NCBI GenBank assembly: GCA_001970955.1
Contig: MPUH01000447.1
Coordinates: 1-53,857, forward strand
Length of the DNA: 53,857 nucleotides
Direction: 5' to 3'
Origin: Stentor coeruleus
Taxonomy: Eukaryota; Ciliophora; Heterotrichea; Heterotrichida; Stentoridae
Below are positions 1-9,605 of this stretch, one piece after another. How positions within the stretch are numbered: position 1 is the first letter of the stretch; the number at the start of each line of letters is the position of its first letter. The notes under the pieces are model-generated. The model did no database searches. It saw only the letters and a list, made by a program, of their open reading frames with translations, and was not told where the DNA came from. The translations under genes and the position numbers were made by a program.

Positions 1-644
1 TAATAACTAACACTTTTTCAGCTTTTCCAATATTATTCCTCTCAATAACCCTTAATCCTCTTTTCCATCTCATAAATATCCAACAAACATACCAAAATCC
101 TAAAATCCCATATAAAAAAATCTCCAAACTTATCCTTAATCCATCATTTCCATCCTCAGAAACTACTCCATAAAAATCCCTAACTTTCCAATCATATTCA
201 TAACTCCTAAAAATCCTCANTAATTATATGGATGTATTCTATCAGTATTTTCTCACTGTCGTTGTCAAAAACGCATTTTAGCGATTCTTCATTTGCAAAT
301 TCAATAGTTTCAATTTACCCATAATTACAATAAAACCTATATCGCAAAACTTAAACCAAATCAATATATTCAGTAAAAAATCTCCATATTAATCCCTTAA
401 AAATTACCATAAATTTTTCACATATTAATAACTAACACTTTTTCAGCTTTTCCAATATTATTCCTCTCAATAACCCTTAATCCTCTTTTCCATCTCATAA
501 ATATCCAACAAACATACCAAAATCCTAAAATCCCATATAAAAAAATCTCCAAACTTATCCTTAACCCATCATTTCCATCTTCAGAAACTACTCCATAAAA
601 ATCCCTAACTTTCCAATCATATTCATAACTCCTAAAAATCCTCA
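1..644. repeat. Direct duplication with an N junction at the window start
   Basis: Positions 1-219 recur at 426-644 with two substitutions. An N sits at 220 and 205 nt of unrelated sequence (221-425) separates it from the second copy. Other single-N sites in this window are flanked directly by their repeat, so here one contig probably ended inside the repeated part and the other began before it. The two mismatches suggest alleles or near-identical copies rather than sequencing noise. The strand shown is strongly C-rich and G-poor, as expected for the upstream flank of the forward K+ channel gene at 741. Confidence 0.85.
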
Positions 645-645
645 A
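418..645 (-). CDS. Doubtful small ORF with one hydrophobic segment
   Basis: This is a 75-codon reverse frame that opens with TTG, not ATG, and ends in TGA. Its middle has one hydrophobic stretch (about residues 32-50, rich in F, L, I, W, Y) followed by basic residues, as in a single-pass membrane protein. An upstream in-frame ATG exists at about 675 but a TAA lies between; removing an 18-nt GT...AG segment would join them, which is longer than the 15-nt introns seen elsewhere. In favour: both differences between this copy and the copy at 1-219 are synonymous in this frame. Against: the strand composition is that of a 5' flank for the forward gene, and there is no proper start. No function can be named. 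Confidence 0.25.
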   Translation of the reverse strand: MRIFRSYEYDWKVRDFYGVVSEDGNDGLRISLEIFLYGILGFWYVCWIFMRWKRGLRVIERNNIGKAEKVLVINM

Positions 646-740
646 ATCTTATTCTACCCTCCTACTTTCCATTAAATTAATCCTCTAAAACTCATCTCAA
701 CACTTTTTTCCTTGTAATTCTAATTTTAATAATTTTCTTT

Positions 741-2753
741 ATGTCGATTGATGAAATAAGCAAAGACCCATATCTTGGTGATGAAGAGAAATCTTTAAAC
801 TGGGAAAACCTAGCTGAGAAACTCCAAAAAGAGCATCCAAGAACAAGATTCCTTCCTGAATACAAATCTATCAACTTTATTATCTTTCCTGACGATGCAT
901 TTTTAGACTACTGGAACATGCTCATTATCTTCTTACTCTTATATACAGCCACAGTAATTCCATACCGTATGATACTAACAGGCTCTGATGACACATCTTT
1001 TATTATCTGGGATACAATAGTAGATAGTTTATACTTCATCGACACTTTGCTTAATTGTATAATTGCCTACTACAATGAAGATGGGATATTAATTACAAAC
1101 AAAAAGCTTATATTAAAAAGATACATGCTCAGTTGGATGATAATAGATTTATCATCATGTATTCCAATTCAGATAATTTTTCAAACTGATAAGAATTATT
1201 CGAAATTTATAAGAATAGGAAGAATTCCAAGACTTTATAGGCTTATTAAAATGGCTAAGCTTATTAGAATAATGAAAGTGTTTAAAACTCGATCAGAGAT
1301 GCTGAAATATATTAGTGATATTTGTCGAGTTGATTCTGGAGTTGAAAGATTGATTTGGTTTTTGATGACTTTTTTATTAATGATTCATATTTTGGCTTGT
1401 TTATGGATTTTTATTGGTATGTATTATTTATTGGATAGTACAAACAATTGGATTACCCAGAATAGACTTGAAGATAATGGACCTTTTGAATTGTATGTGA
1501 CGGGGCTTTATTGGTGTGTGACGACTTTGGCTACTGTAGGATATGGGGATATTCATCCATATAATACAACAGAAAGACTTTTTACAAGTGGAGTTATGGT
1601 TATAGGGATATTTATATACTCTTATATAATCGGTTCACTAACAAATCTCCTGTCAAATCTAGACACCCGCAAAGCAAAACTGACAAAAAAACTAGAAATT
1701 CTTGATAACCTGACCCAAGAATATGGTTTCAACCAAGCTTTTTATCGGAAACTTACTGTCGCTCTTGAATATCAACACCTAAATAATAAACAAGAATTAA
1801 GTGACCTTTTAGAAGATATACCCGCACATCTTAGAACCCAACTTCTTGTTCTTATATACCAGAAAATCCTTGAAAGTAATGCTTTTTTCGAAAACAAACC
1901 ATCGTTTTTCGTCACTTATGTCGCACCATTGTTAAAACCAGTCAGATACGATACTGAGGATTTTGTTTATAGGCAAAATGATTATGCTAAAGAAATGTAC
2001 TTTATTGTTAAAGGAGAAGTTGTTATGTTAACCCCATCCCCAGATGGTAATACTGACATAGCTTTTAATATTTTATCACGTAGTTATTATTTTGGGGAAA
2101 CTGATATATTGTTTTCTGAAGGAAAGCAACGTATGTGTAGTGTTAAATGTTTGGGAAAATGCGAATTACTACTTTTTGATCATGTAGATTTCGAAAATAT
2201 GCTTAAAAAATTCGAAGAGGAAAGCTTGGAAATCATGACTTTAGCACATCAGAGGAATCAAAGGCTTGAAATGAAAAAAGAAGATTCTATAAAGCATTAT
2301 CTTGAAAAAAATGAAATGCGGAAACTTAGAAGCTTTCCAGCTTTAAACATCCCGAGACATGTTAAATTAGCTGATATTTTAAGTCAAAGTCGAGCTAATT
2401 CTAATATAGGTGATCAACCTAAGAACTCTGATGAGCCACCTTTATCAACAAGAGATGATGTGATAGGAATACCAAAAATGTTATCAGTAAACCCTGAATG
2501 TACAGCTATAGCTAATGATGAAGATGATATGGTTACAACTAAGACTTTATATAATTCAGTCATTGAAGATAAGTTAGTTAAAGAAGAGGATAATTTGAAA
2601 ATCGCTAAAAAGAAGTTGTCGGCAATTGAGAATACAATTCAAGAATGTTTACTTGTTTTGAAGAATATTACTGAGTTTTTTGATATTGATTATGAACCTG
2701 GGCTATTACATTTTTCAACTACTTTTAACTATAGAGACAGTTTGAATATATAA
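741..2753 (+). CDS. Voltage-gated K+ channel with C-terminal cyclic-nucleotide-binding domain
   Basis: This 670-residue protein has the layout of the EAG/HCN/CNG channel superfamily. A short cytoplasmic N-terminus leads to S1 (about 58-77). S4 (about 157-183) carries regularly spaced Arg/Lys. The pore loop holds the K+ selectivity filter VGYGD at 266-270, followed by S6. A C-linker leads into a cyclic-nucleotide-binding fold (about 383-500) that keeps the FGE motif of the phosphate-binding cassette and a downstream Arg. No PAS domain is visible at the N-terminus. The last ~170 residues are acidic and partly helical. It should be a plasma-membrane or ciliary K+ channel tuned by voltage and perhaps cAMP/cGMP; such channels are abundant in ciliates. 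The ATG at 741 is the first in frame and the gene is a single exon. Gating polarity and ligand cannot be read from the sequence. Confidence 0.93.
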   Translation: MSIDEISKDPYLGDEEKSLNWENLAEKLQKEHPRTRFLPEYKSINFIIFPDDAFLDYWNMLIIFLLLYTATVIPYRMILTGSDDTSFIIWDTIVDSLYFIDTLLNCIIAYYNEDGILITNKKLILKRYMLSWMIIDLSSCIPIQIIFQTDKNYSKFIRIGRIPRLYRLIKMAKLIRIMKVFKTRSEMLKYISDICRVDSGVERLIWFLMTFLLMIHILACLWIFIGMYYLLDSTNNWITQNRLEDNGPFELYVTGLYWCVTTLATVGYGDIHPYNTTERLFTSGVMVIGIFIYSYIIGSLTNLLSNLDTRKAKLTKKLEILDNLTQEYGFNQAFYRKLTVALEYQHLNNKQELSDLLEDIPAHLRTQLLVLIYQKILESNAFFENKPSFFVTYVAPLLKPVRYDTEDFVYRQNDYAKEMYFIVKGEVVMLTPSPDGNTDIAFNILSRSYYFGETDILFSEGKQRMCSVKCLGKCELLLFDHVDFENMLKKFEEESLEIMTLAHQRNQRLEMKKEDSIKHYLEKNEMRKLRSFPALNIPRHVKLADILSQSRANSNIGDQPKNSDEPPLSTRDDVIGIPKMLSVNPECTAIANDEDDMVTTKTLYNSVIEDKLVKEEDNLKIAKKKLSAIENTIQECLLVLKNITEFFDIDYEPGLLHFSTTFNYRDSLNI

Positions 2754-2861
2754 TATGAGTTTAGATATTAGAATAATCTGATATGATCATTTTGTGTATT
2801 TATTAAAGTTTTTAAATCTGTATTTGGTTTATGATAATTTATTATATAATTCATATATTCA

Positions 2862-3725
2862 ATGAATACTTCAAATGAACTCTCTAAGCAACTTCGTGAA
2901 CTACTTAAAGAAATTTTTATTGAAAACTGCAATATTGAAGAATCTAGTATGACTAAAGAAGAATCAGATACAATTGAAGATATTGATGATAGTGAAATTT
3001 TAGAAAATCTTAAAGATATCATTACTAACTTACTTTCTTTTAAAAGAGATTTCAAGAATGCAGATAGTGCAGAACTCATTAAAAAAACTAATCAATTTGA
3101 GATGATGTTACAAAAGTTAGAAGCTGAAGTTAGAAGACATATAAGTGTTCAGCATCAGCTAAAACTGCATATTGAAACAAGTCAAACTCATACAGAAGAC
3201 TTAGAAAATGAAAACTGCAAGCATCTTAATGAAATAAAAGACCTTCAAGATAAGGTAAAATCATTCGCAAAAGTTAAAAACGATAAAAAAAACATTAAAA
3301 TTTTAACTGAAAAAGTGAATAAATTAGAAGAAGATCTCAAGAAAAAAGACTTTCTTATAAAAAAACTTGAAAACGAAGTTGCTGAACTACGGGCAGCCAC
3401 CCAATCTGCTCATTTCGAGTCAGAAAAACTGCTTTTTAATAAAATAAGAGGAAAACGTGAAGAGGATTACGAAGATATTAAACATAAATTCGAAGAAAAG
3501 TCTATAGGCTTGCAGAAAATCCAAAAAATCATCCAAGAAAAATCCATAAAAAACAACAGAGAAAGGAATAAAATTATAAGAAAATCCGCAAATGAAAGCG
3601 ACATGATCCGTAATAAAATTTTTGAAATAAAACTATCTTCAAAAATAATCAATAAAACACATATAAGAAGTACTTCAGAACAAGTTCGAGCAAAATCAGT
3701 AAGTCGTCGGCCTCCATCACACTAA
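2862..3725 (+). CDS. Coiled-coil protein, unknown function
   Basis: The product is 287 residues. From about residue 60 to 230 it is rich in E, K, L and Q with heptad-like spacing, predicting a long coiled coil. The C-terminus (about 230-287) is basic and ends in an Arg/Ser/Pro-rich tail. No enzymatic motif or membrane segment is seen. It lies 108 bp behind the K+ channel on the same strand and converges on the kinase gene at 3822 with a 96-bp gap. A structural or scaffold role is a guess from the coiled coil only. Confidence 0.8.
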   Translation: MNTSNELSKQLRELLKEIFIENCNIEESSMTKEESDTIEDIDDSEILENLKDIITNLLSFKRDFKNADSAELIKKTNQFEMMLQKLEAEVRRHISVQHQLKLHIETSQTHTEDLENENCKHLNEIKDLQDKVKSFAKVKNDKKNIKILTEKVNKLEEDLKKKDFLIKKLENEVAELRAATQSAHFESEKLLFNKIRGKREEDYEDIKHKFEEKSIGLQKIQKIIQEKSIKNNRERNKIIRKSANESDMIRNKIFEIKLSSKIINKTHIRSTSEQVRAKSVSRRPPSH

Positions 3726-3821
3726 TTTAAAGATAAACTCTTATTATTATAATTATTATTTATCTCACTTCAAGTATATTTTATAATGCATAATTCTTAA
3801 AAACTATAAAATTTCAAATCA

Positions 3822-5123
3822 TTAATTGCTTCTAAACTTGTTGACCCTAATCGACCCTATACTTGATTTATTTCCTGAAGCTTGTAAAAGATGATCAGCA
3901 GCTTCACTAAATGTCCCATCAACATAATAAACCCATGTTTCACTAGCAGGGCTTCTAGGTGATAACATAGCATGTCCTTCTAATAAACAAGGGTCATTAA
4001 GCCAATTATCTATTAAAGCTTCTTCTGCTGAAGGTCTTAGTAATGGATTAGGGTTCATAATTTTCCTTATAAAAGTTTTAGCTTTATCAGAAACCCCTTC
4101 CCAATTTTTCCCATTAAATTTTACTGAGCATTTGATATTGGATTTTAATATATCGTTTATTGAATTTCCAATAAATGGCATTTGACCTGATAATATTGAG
4201 TATATAATTACCCCACAGCTAAAAATATCAACTTTTTCATCATAAGCTTCATTGTGAAGGATTTCAGGGGCTATGTATCCTGGAGAACCACAAAAAGTGT
4301 TTTCACAGTTTGAAAGATCGCAAGACATACCAAAATCGCATATTTTGAAATCTGTGTCAGAGTTTTCTGAGGTCATTAAGATGTTTTCAAGCTTAAGGTC
4401 CCGGTGTATAAGTCCAATATCATGAAGATAGGATAAGGCTCTTAAGAGTTTTCTCGCTATTATTAGAGAATCTTTTTCTGTGAATTGTTTTTTTGAAGAA
4501 AGTCTTTTGAGCATTGTACCGTAAGGACAGTAATCTAGTATGAGTTTTATGTCTTGTTGGGATTCGTAAACTTGGTAGAGTTTGATGTAAAATGGATGGT
4601 TTATAAGACGGAGGGCTTGGATTTCATTTGTAATAGACTTTTTCATCCTTTCTGAAATAGTTTCTTTTGAGAACATTTTGCAGGCATATACTTGGGATGT
4701 GCGGAGGTCTTGAACTAAATAAATCTGGCTTTTGTTTGTACCTTCTATGAGTTTTATTGTAAAGAAATCTTCGTCTATATTAGTGAATTCACCTACATGC
4801 GATAGAGCCATCCGCCATTGCAAAATTAGACATTCAGAGTCAACAAAAAAATCATAGTTTTTTGAATTATACTGTATTGAAAACCCAAACATTGATGGAT
4901 AAGTGTCATCAGTGAAGAATTCTATAAGGTTGTTATTGAGTTCAGCATATTTTCGAAGTATTCTATCTGAACCACAGCGGAATAAACCATTAGGAGTAAG
5001 AATAAAATATTTTTGCTTTAGATGGTTATTCTTTTCATAAAAAAGGTCACCTTCAATAAGTATTGTTTCTAAGAAGTCTTCTAACTTAACATGATTTATT
5101 CTGAGCCAGAACGAACTAAGCAT
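3822..5123 (-). CDS. Ser/Thr protein kinase with N-terminal PH-like domain
   Basis: The 433-residue protein starts with a PH-like segment (about 20-110: beta-rich, with a closing helix that includes WRMAL) followed by a kinase domain (about 120-380). Catalytic Lys is K149 (YACKMF). The catalytic loop is HRDLKLEN at 240-247 with D242, the DFG is at 263-265, and the activation segment ends in the APE motif (YIAPE). The glycine-rich loop is poor: only one Gly of the usual GxGxxG is present. The PH-kinase order recalls AKT/PDK-type AGC kinases, but the activation segment (CGSPGYIAPE) and C-lobe look more like CAMK/AGC-related ciliate kinases, and no AGC hydrophobic motif is evident at the C-terminus. 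A membrane phosphoinositide link is inferred from the PH-like fold. Single exon. Confidence 0.88.
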   Translation of the reverse strand: MLSSFWLRINHVKLEDFLETILIEGDLFYEKNNHLKQKYFILTPNGLFRCGSDRILRKYAELNNNLIEFFTDDTYPSMFGFSIQYNSKNYDFFVDSECLILQWRMALSHVGEFTNIDEDFFTIKLIEGTNKSQIYLVQDLRTSQVYACKMFSKETISERMKKSITNEIQALRLINHPFYIKLYQVYESQQDIKLILDYCPYGTMLKRLSSKKQFTEKDSLIIARKLLRALSYLHDIGLIHRDLKLENILMTSENSDTDFKICDFGMSCDLSNCENTFCGSPGYIAPEILHNEAYDEKVDIFSCGVIIYSILSGQMPFIGNSINDILKSNIKCSVKFNGKNWEGVSDKAKTFIRKIMNPNPLLRPSAEEALIDNWLNDPCLLEGHAMLSPRSPASETWVYYVDGTFSEAADHLLQASGNKSSIGSIRVNKFRSN

Positions 5124-5606
5124 TATTTATAATTAAGTTATTGTGGTTGTTACATTAAATTAGTTTTTGAATAATTTAGGATAATTTATATGTTATATGA
5201 TAAGACAATGTAATATATGAAGTTTAATAGGAAAGTTTAAGCATTAATTTATAAACGGTTATGATAAGGGGATATGCATATAAATGGCGATATAGTAAAA
5301 TTCAAGCATATTATGCTGTAATTTATTTAGAAATTACATATGAAACTTAATATTTATATTTTCTAAACTGACTTTATCATTGCTTTTTTGAAGGTTTTAT
5401 AACACCAACATTATCTTTTCATATTAAAAAAAACTTAAAACATAAGACTTTTTAACTCATATTTTACTTTAAAAAAACTCAATTTCACTATTTTCCTCAT
5501 ATAAAATAAAAAATCTATCATTCCAATATTTCCCTCATTCCTACTCAAAAGGTTTCTCAAATCTTCAATGCTAATAATAAGATCCTTTCACTATCATAAT
5601 ATATAT
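5124..5606. other. Gene-free stretch
   Basis: This 483-nt AT-rich stretch lies between two reverse-strand genes. The part next to the kinase start (5124-5300) has more G than C on the strand shown, while the part after the CNB gene (5400-5606) has more C than G. I see no ORF, RNA gene or repeat in it. Confidence 0.6.
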
Positions 5607-7323
5607 TTACTTAACTTTAGTTTTCTTAATATCCGAACAAAATGAATTCAACATAACAATCGAGTCAATAGAAATGCTTTTCTTATTCTGCGAAACTACT
5701 CTTTTTTTCATCTCAGTCGAATTATCTTTAATCCTCTTTTTCAAATCAAAAATCCAACTTCTCAATTTTTTCGTCTTATTATCCAACAAAGATTCTCTTC
5801 CATCAGGATAATTAAAATCAACTTCCATCGAATCATAAATCGCTTTTTCCTATATAACTCTCACAGTTGAGTTTCTTTCATCCATTTCTTGAATAAGTTT
5901 TTTCTGTAAATCCTTTTCTTTAGGCATATGCACATACGTTTTTTCTTGTAGAGTTTCCAGATCTTTAACTGAGAAATTTTCAAAAAACTCATCTTTATTA
6001 ATAGTCAAACAAATAGTATCCACAACACAAATTGCCCTATACATTCTAGGCATTTGTTCAATCATAGTTGTTTCACCAAAATAACTTCCTCTTTTTAAAC
6101 TTCCTATTGTCACTATATACTTTTTGTTTATTTCTAAAATCTTCCATTGTTTACTACCTGTCGGCCAACGATTTATATGTTGCATTTCAACATAAGCTTG
6201 TATATCAACTTGACCTTTTTTTATTATATAAAAAGTATCACTATCATCACCTTTGTCGTATAGTATTTCACCTTTAGGATAAACTTTTTTTATAAGATAA
6301 TTACTTAGATGCTGAACTTTTAGATAGCTCCAGTTACGGAAAAATGGGATTGACATGAGAAGTTTGCTGCTTTTGTATTTTTCAAGCTTTTTGACGTTTA
6401 AGAGGATTTGGTCGTAGTCTNTATTTTTCAAGCTTTTTGACGTTTAAGAGGATTTGGTCGTAGTCTATTTTTGTAAGTTTAAAAGCGATAATTGGCTCTA
6501 TAGCTATTACTGAAGCTGTACGTTTTTTGTTTGTATCAAGAGCATGCTCACCTAATACTGATTTTGGTCCGATTATATCGTGGATGTTTTCAGGCTCTAA
6601 AAGGATTTTTGCCTTGCCGGAATAGATTATATAGAGACAGTCACCAATATCACCTTTTTTGATTATAGTATCGTTTTCTTTGAAATGTACTCTTGTCAAT
6701 TTATCACATGTATCTTTAACAACCCTATTTGCTAGTTTATTAAAAAATCTAGCTGAAGACAACCATTTTATAAAAACCAGTTTCTCATCTTCAGTTCTAT
6801 TATTAACCGGAGTAGCACAAATATCTGATATATTTCCATCAACAGCTGAGTTTTTCTTAATCGCCGCTTGATAATCAGGTCTTTCAGCTAGCCAATCAGG
6901 TAGAAAATTATCCCCATTTATAAAAGACTCTCTTGTAATATCAGCTGTAGTTCTTTGGTTTTTTGCAGCACTTTTAGCCCTTTCTGCACTTCTTATAATC
7001 TGTGTAGAGAGCATTGGCCCAAATACTTTACCTCTATTTTCCAATGTAAATGAATTGTCTTTATCTTTGTTTTTATTATAAAACTTTTCTCTTGCTTTAC
7101 TTATATAAAAAGAAGCCGGTTTTGGTTTTTCAAAAGAAACACTGTCTATGAAGATTTTGTTCCGTTCTACTTCTTTTATTAAACGTGTTTGGTTTGCTTT
7201 AGTTATTTCTTGATCGATTTTTTCTGAACGTTCTCGTGCGGATTCTGTAGCAGTTCGGCATCTAGAACTGGCAGTTATAGGCTTTCTATCACTCCCATTT
7301 TTGAAGATCATGATGCTATTCAT
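5607..7323 (-). CDS. Protein with two tandem cyclic-nucleotide-binding domains (split by an assembly repeat and one intron)
   Basis: Two corrections give one gene. First, 45 nt (6376-6420) repeats at 6422-6466 around an N; removing 46 nt restores the frame. Second, a 15-nt intron (5850-5864) joins the frame to a final exon at 5607-5849. The corrected protein is about 551 residues. A basic N-terminal region (1-180) is followed by CNB-A (about 190-300, LGEHAL and a following Arg) and CNB-B (about 310-450, FGETTM and PRMYRA), then a lysine-rich tail of ~90 residues. Tandem CNB domains recall the PKA regulatory subunit, but no R-x-x-[ST]-like inhibitor site or dimerisation helix is obvious, so it is safer to call it a cAMP/cGMP-binding protein. 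The frame opens with ATG at 7323. Confidence 0.88.
5850..5864 (-). other. 15-nt intron
   Basis: On the coding strand the sequence is GTGAGAGTTATATAG. It sits in phase 0 and ends with an in-frame TAG, so the unspliced message would stop here. Splicing joins codons for ...RNST to EKAIYDS..., leading straight into the open frame at 5607-5849. The 16-nt alternative nearby does not keep that frame. Confidence 0.8.
6376..6466. repeat. 45-bp duplicate around N at 6421 (assembly overlap)
   Basis: Positions 6376-6420 and 6422-6466 are identical and separated only by N. The repeat lies between the two CNB domains and shifts the reading frame. Removing one copy plus N (46 nt) gives one continuous frame, which strongly suggests two contigs abutted without merging their overlap. 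Confidence 0.95.
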
Positions 7324-7668
7324 TTTCTTTATATTTTATAATACTTTTAAACTAAGAAAATTATATTGGTAATGCTTATATTTAAAAAATTAGGGTTTTA
7401 AAGTTTGGGTAGAGTTTTTGGGTATGGTTTTCAATTTTTTATGATTGGTATTGATGATTTGGGTTTGGGGTAAGGTTTTTTCGATGAGAAATTTTGTTAT
7501 AGTAAAGATTGATTGTTTACCTTATCTTGTTGGCCTATGACGTAAATACATTATTTAAAGAGCAAAATAAGAATCTTTCATGCCACAATACTATAAAAAT
7601 AACTTTAATCCCTAACATATAAACTATATAGAAAAAAGTATATTTTTAAAGAGAACTAAATTAACTAT
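7324..7668. promoter_or_regulatory. Gene-free flank upstream of the CNB gene, extreme GC skew
   Basis: This 345-nt stretch is the 5' flank of the reverse gene starting at 7323. Between 7381 and 7500 the strand shown has 32 G and 2 C, so the coding strand is C-rich and nearly G-free. The same polarity is seen upstream of most reverse genes here. No TATA box or known element can be assigned with confidence. Confidence 0.45.
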
Positions 7669-9189
7669 CTAATACTTAGAAGGAGATTTCGGAGTTACTT
7701 CTTCAAGGAACTCAGAGTACGAAACCCTGCCATCTTTATCTTTGTCATATCTATCCATAAGACTCTCCACATCATTTGCTGTAGCAAAAATCCCATGTTG
7801 TTCAAGCAACCCTTGGAATTCCCCAAATGTTATATATCCATTTCTATCTTGATCAACAGCTTGAAAAGCTTCATGCATACTAAAACTAGGTCTTCTAGCT
7901 AGTCTATGCCTTAAACTTTCTGCAGCATTTTCATTATCCAAATGTAATTTCAGAACCCTTGTTATTTTGTATACAGTATCAGCACAAAATACTCTTCTTC
8001 TCTCAATTCTAGGAACATTAAATGGTATTCTACTACTGAGTATTCTAGAATATTCAAGTTCTTTTGGAGAGAAAAGCTTAGAAAATTCACTATAAGTCAA
8101 TCTGCGATTTCCTAATGATGAATAATGTTTGAATAATAAAGTTATTTCTTCACGTGTTGGACGTATTCCTAACTCAGCCAAAGTATCTTCTATATCAAAA
8201 TCTCCAACATATCCTATATCATTTATATCAAACATCTGAAATGCATCAAGTAAAGTGAAATCGCTACAAAGAGCTACATCTTTTTTAGCAGTATTTAAGT
8301 CTCTTTCTAAGCTGATTTGTTGAAAGAAAATATTTACTAGTTCGCTTTCTTCGCTTACTGATAGAGGTGATGCTCTAACATATGAACTTCTCATTGAAGT
8401 TTCGTTTGCTACAAATGATGAACTTGTCCTTCCAGGGCTTCCAGTTCTTCTAAGCGGTGAAGTGTTTCTTAAAGGACTAGATCTACCAGGTGACCTTCTA
8501 GGAGAAGAAGGATAAACAGGTTCTGAAGTTCTGACAAAGTCAGAAAACTCTGAAAAGCTCAACCTTTCATCTCCGTCAACATCCATTCTCCTTAATAAAG
8601 CATCTAAATCTTCTTCAAAAACAATCTTCCCATTTCTTCTTAAAAAGTCACTAAGTTTATCTCTACTAAGCATACTTGTACTAGGATAGTCAATAACAGA
8701 AAAAGCTGAAAGAATCGAGAAATCAGCTCTAAGGGCTAAATCGCGCCTTGACAGTTCTAGTCTTCTCTGTAAAGAAAGTTCTTTTTCAAATAATCTGGCC
8801 AATAGAAATTCAACATCTAAAGTTGTTCTAGGATAAGGACCTCGCTGAAGAGCTAGGTCACGAAGAACAATACTTGTTGAAGGAAGCGAGAATTGATGAA
8901 ATTCTGATAAGACAAGTCTGCCATCAGAATCTGAATCATATTGTTTAATCATTGAAATGATATCTTGATTTGCACATGAAACACGATTTTTATCGAGGAA
9001 GTCACGGATGTCTAGGTATGAGATAAATCCAATACCAAGGCGGTCGATTACTCTAAAAGCTGAATATGGTTCGAAATCTCGGTTTTCTGATAGGCTTATG
9101 CGTGCTTGTTCGACTTCTTTTTCCCCTTCGCTGATTGAATAGATAAAGTCTGCTAACCTCCTTTCGGTCTCTAAACTTAAATTGGCCAT
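7669..9189 (-). CDS. EF-hand protein made of four ~95-residue modules
   Basis: The 506-residue protein holds four copies of one module, at about 6-100, 124-218, 278-371 and 403-496. Each has a leading helix, a DF(S/T/E) turn, then two EF-hands. Canonical 12-residue Ca2+ loops are at 85-96 (DSDSDGRLVLSE), 203-214 (DVDGDERLSFSE; its sixth position is unusual), 446-457 (DQDRNGYITFGE) and 482-493 (DKDKDGRVSYSE). The first hands of modules 1-3 and the second hand of module 3 have lost acidic ligands. A linker at about 228-260 is rich in SP/TP and Arg and could be a phosphorylation site for proline-directed kinases. It is a likely cytosolic or cortical Ca2+ sensor or buffer; its partner is unknown. 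Single exon, stop TAG. Confidence 0.9.
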   Translation of the reverse strand: MANLSLETERRLADFIYSISEGEKEVEQARISLSENRDFEPYSAFRVIDRLGIGFISYLDIRDFLDKNRVSCANQDIISMIKQYDSDSDGRLVLSEFHQFSLPSTSIVLRDLALQRGPYPRTTLDVEFLLARLFEKELSLQRRLELSRRDLALRADFSILSAFSVIDYPSTSMLSRDKLSDFLRRNGKIVFEEDLDALLRRMDVDGDERLSFSEFSDFVRTSEPVYPSSPRRSPGRSSPLRNTSPLRRTGSPGRTSSSFVANETSMRSSYVRASPLSVSEESELVNIFFQQISLERDLNTAKKDVALCSDFTLLDAFQMFDINDIGYVGDFDIEDTLAELGIRPTREEITLLFKHYSSLGNRRLTYSEFSKLFSPKELEYSRILSSRIPFNVPRIERRRVFCADTVYKITRVLKLHLDNENAAESLRHRLARRPSFSMHEAFQAVDQDRNGYITFGEFQGLLEQHGIFATANDVESLMDRYDKDKDGRVSYSEFLEEVTPKSPSKY

Positions 9190-9605
9190 TTATAGTAAAA
9201 TGGTGACTGGTTTAAGGAAGAGGGAGGTTAGTGAAATTGTGTAGGGATTGGATGAAGAAGAGATGATATTTTTGGATGATGAAGGATTATATGAGGAGAA
9301 AGGTTAAGATAAGGGGAATTTATGGATTGATGGGATATAGAAAGAGATAGTTTTTGTTATTTTAAGTATATTAGCTTTGATTTTTTATGATGCTTAAGAT
9401 TATATGTTAGGCTATTAAAGTGTGTCATCAATTAGGGATTTTTTGTATAATATTATTTGTTATAAAAAGTTGTTTATTGAAGAAAGTATCTGGGATATCT
9501 TTAAAAAAATATCTATTTCATTTCAATTATATGTTTACCCAAACAAACAAAAAAGCAGCATTCAAGGAGTTTTAGACAAAATCTTTAAATTTAGTTATCA
9601 TATTT
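9190..9605. promoter_or_regulatory. Gene-free stretch between EF-hand and RING genes
   Basis: In this 416-nt stretch the part beside the EF-hand start is purine-rich on the strand shown (21 G, no C in 9241-9300), consistent with the skewed 5' flanks elsewhere. A forward frame starting at 9422 with GTG runs into the antisense of the RING gene and is judged a shadow. Nothing else is recognisable. Confidence 0.5.
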
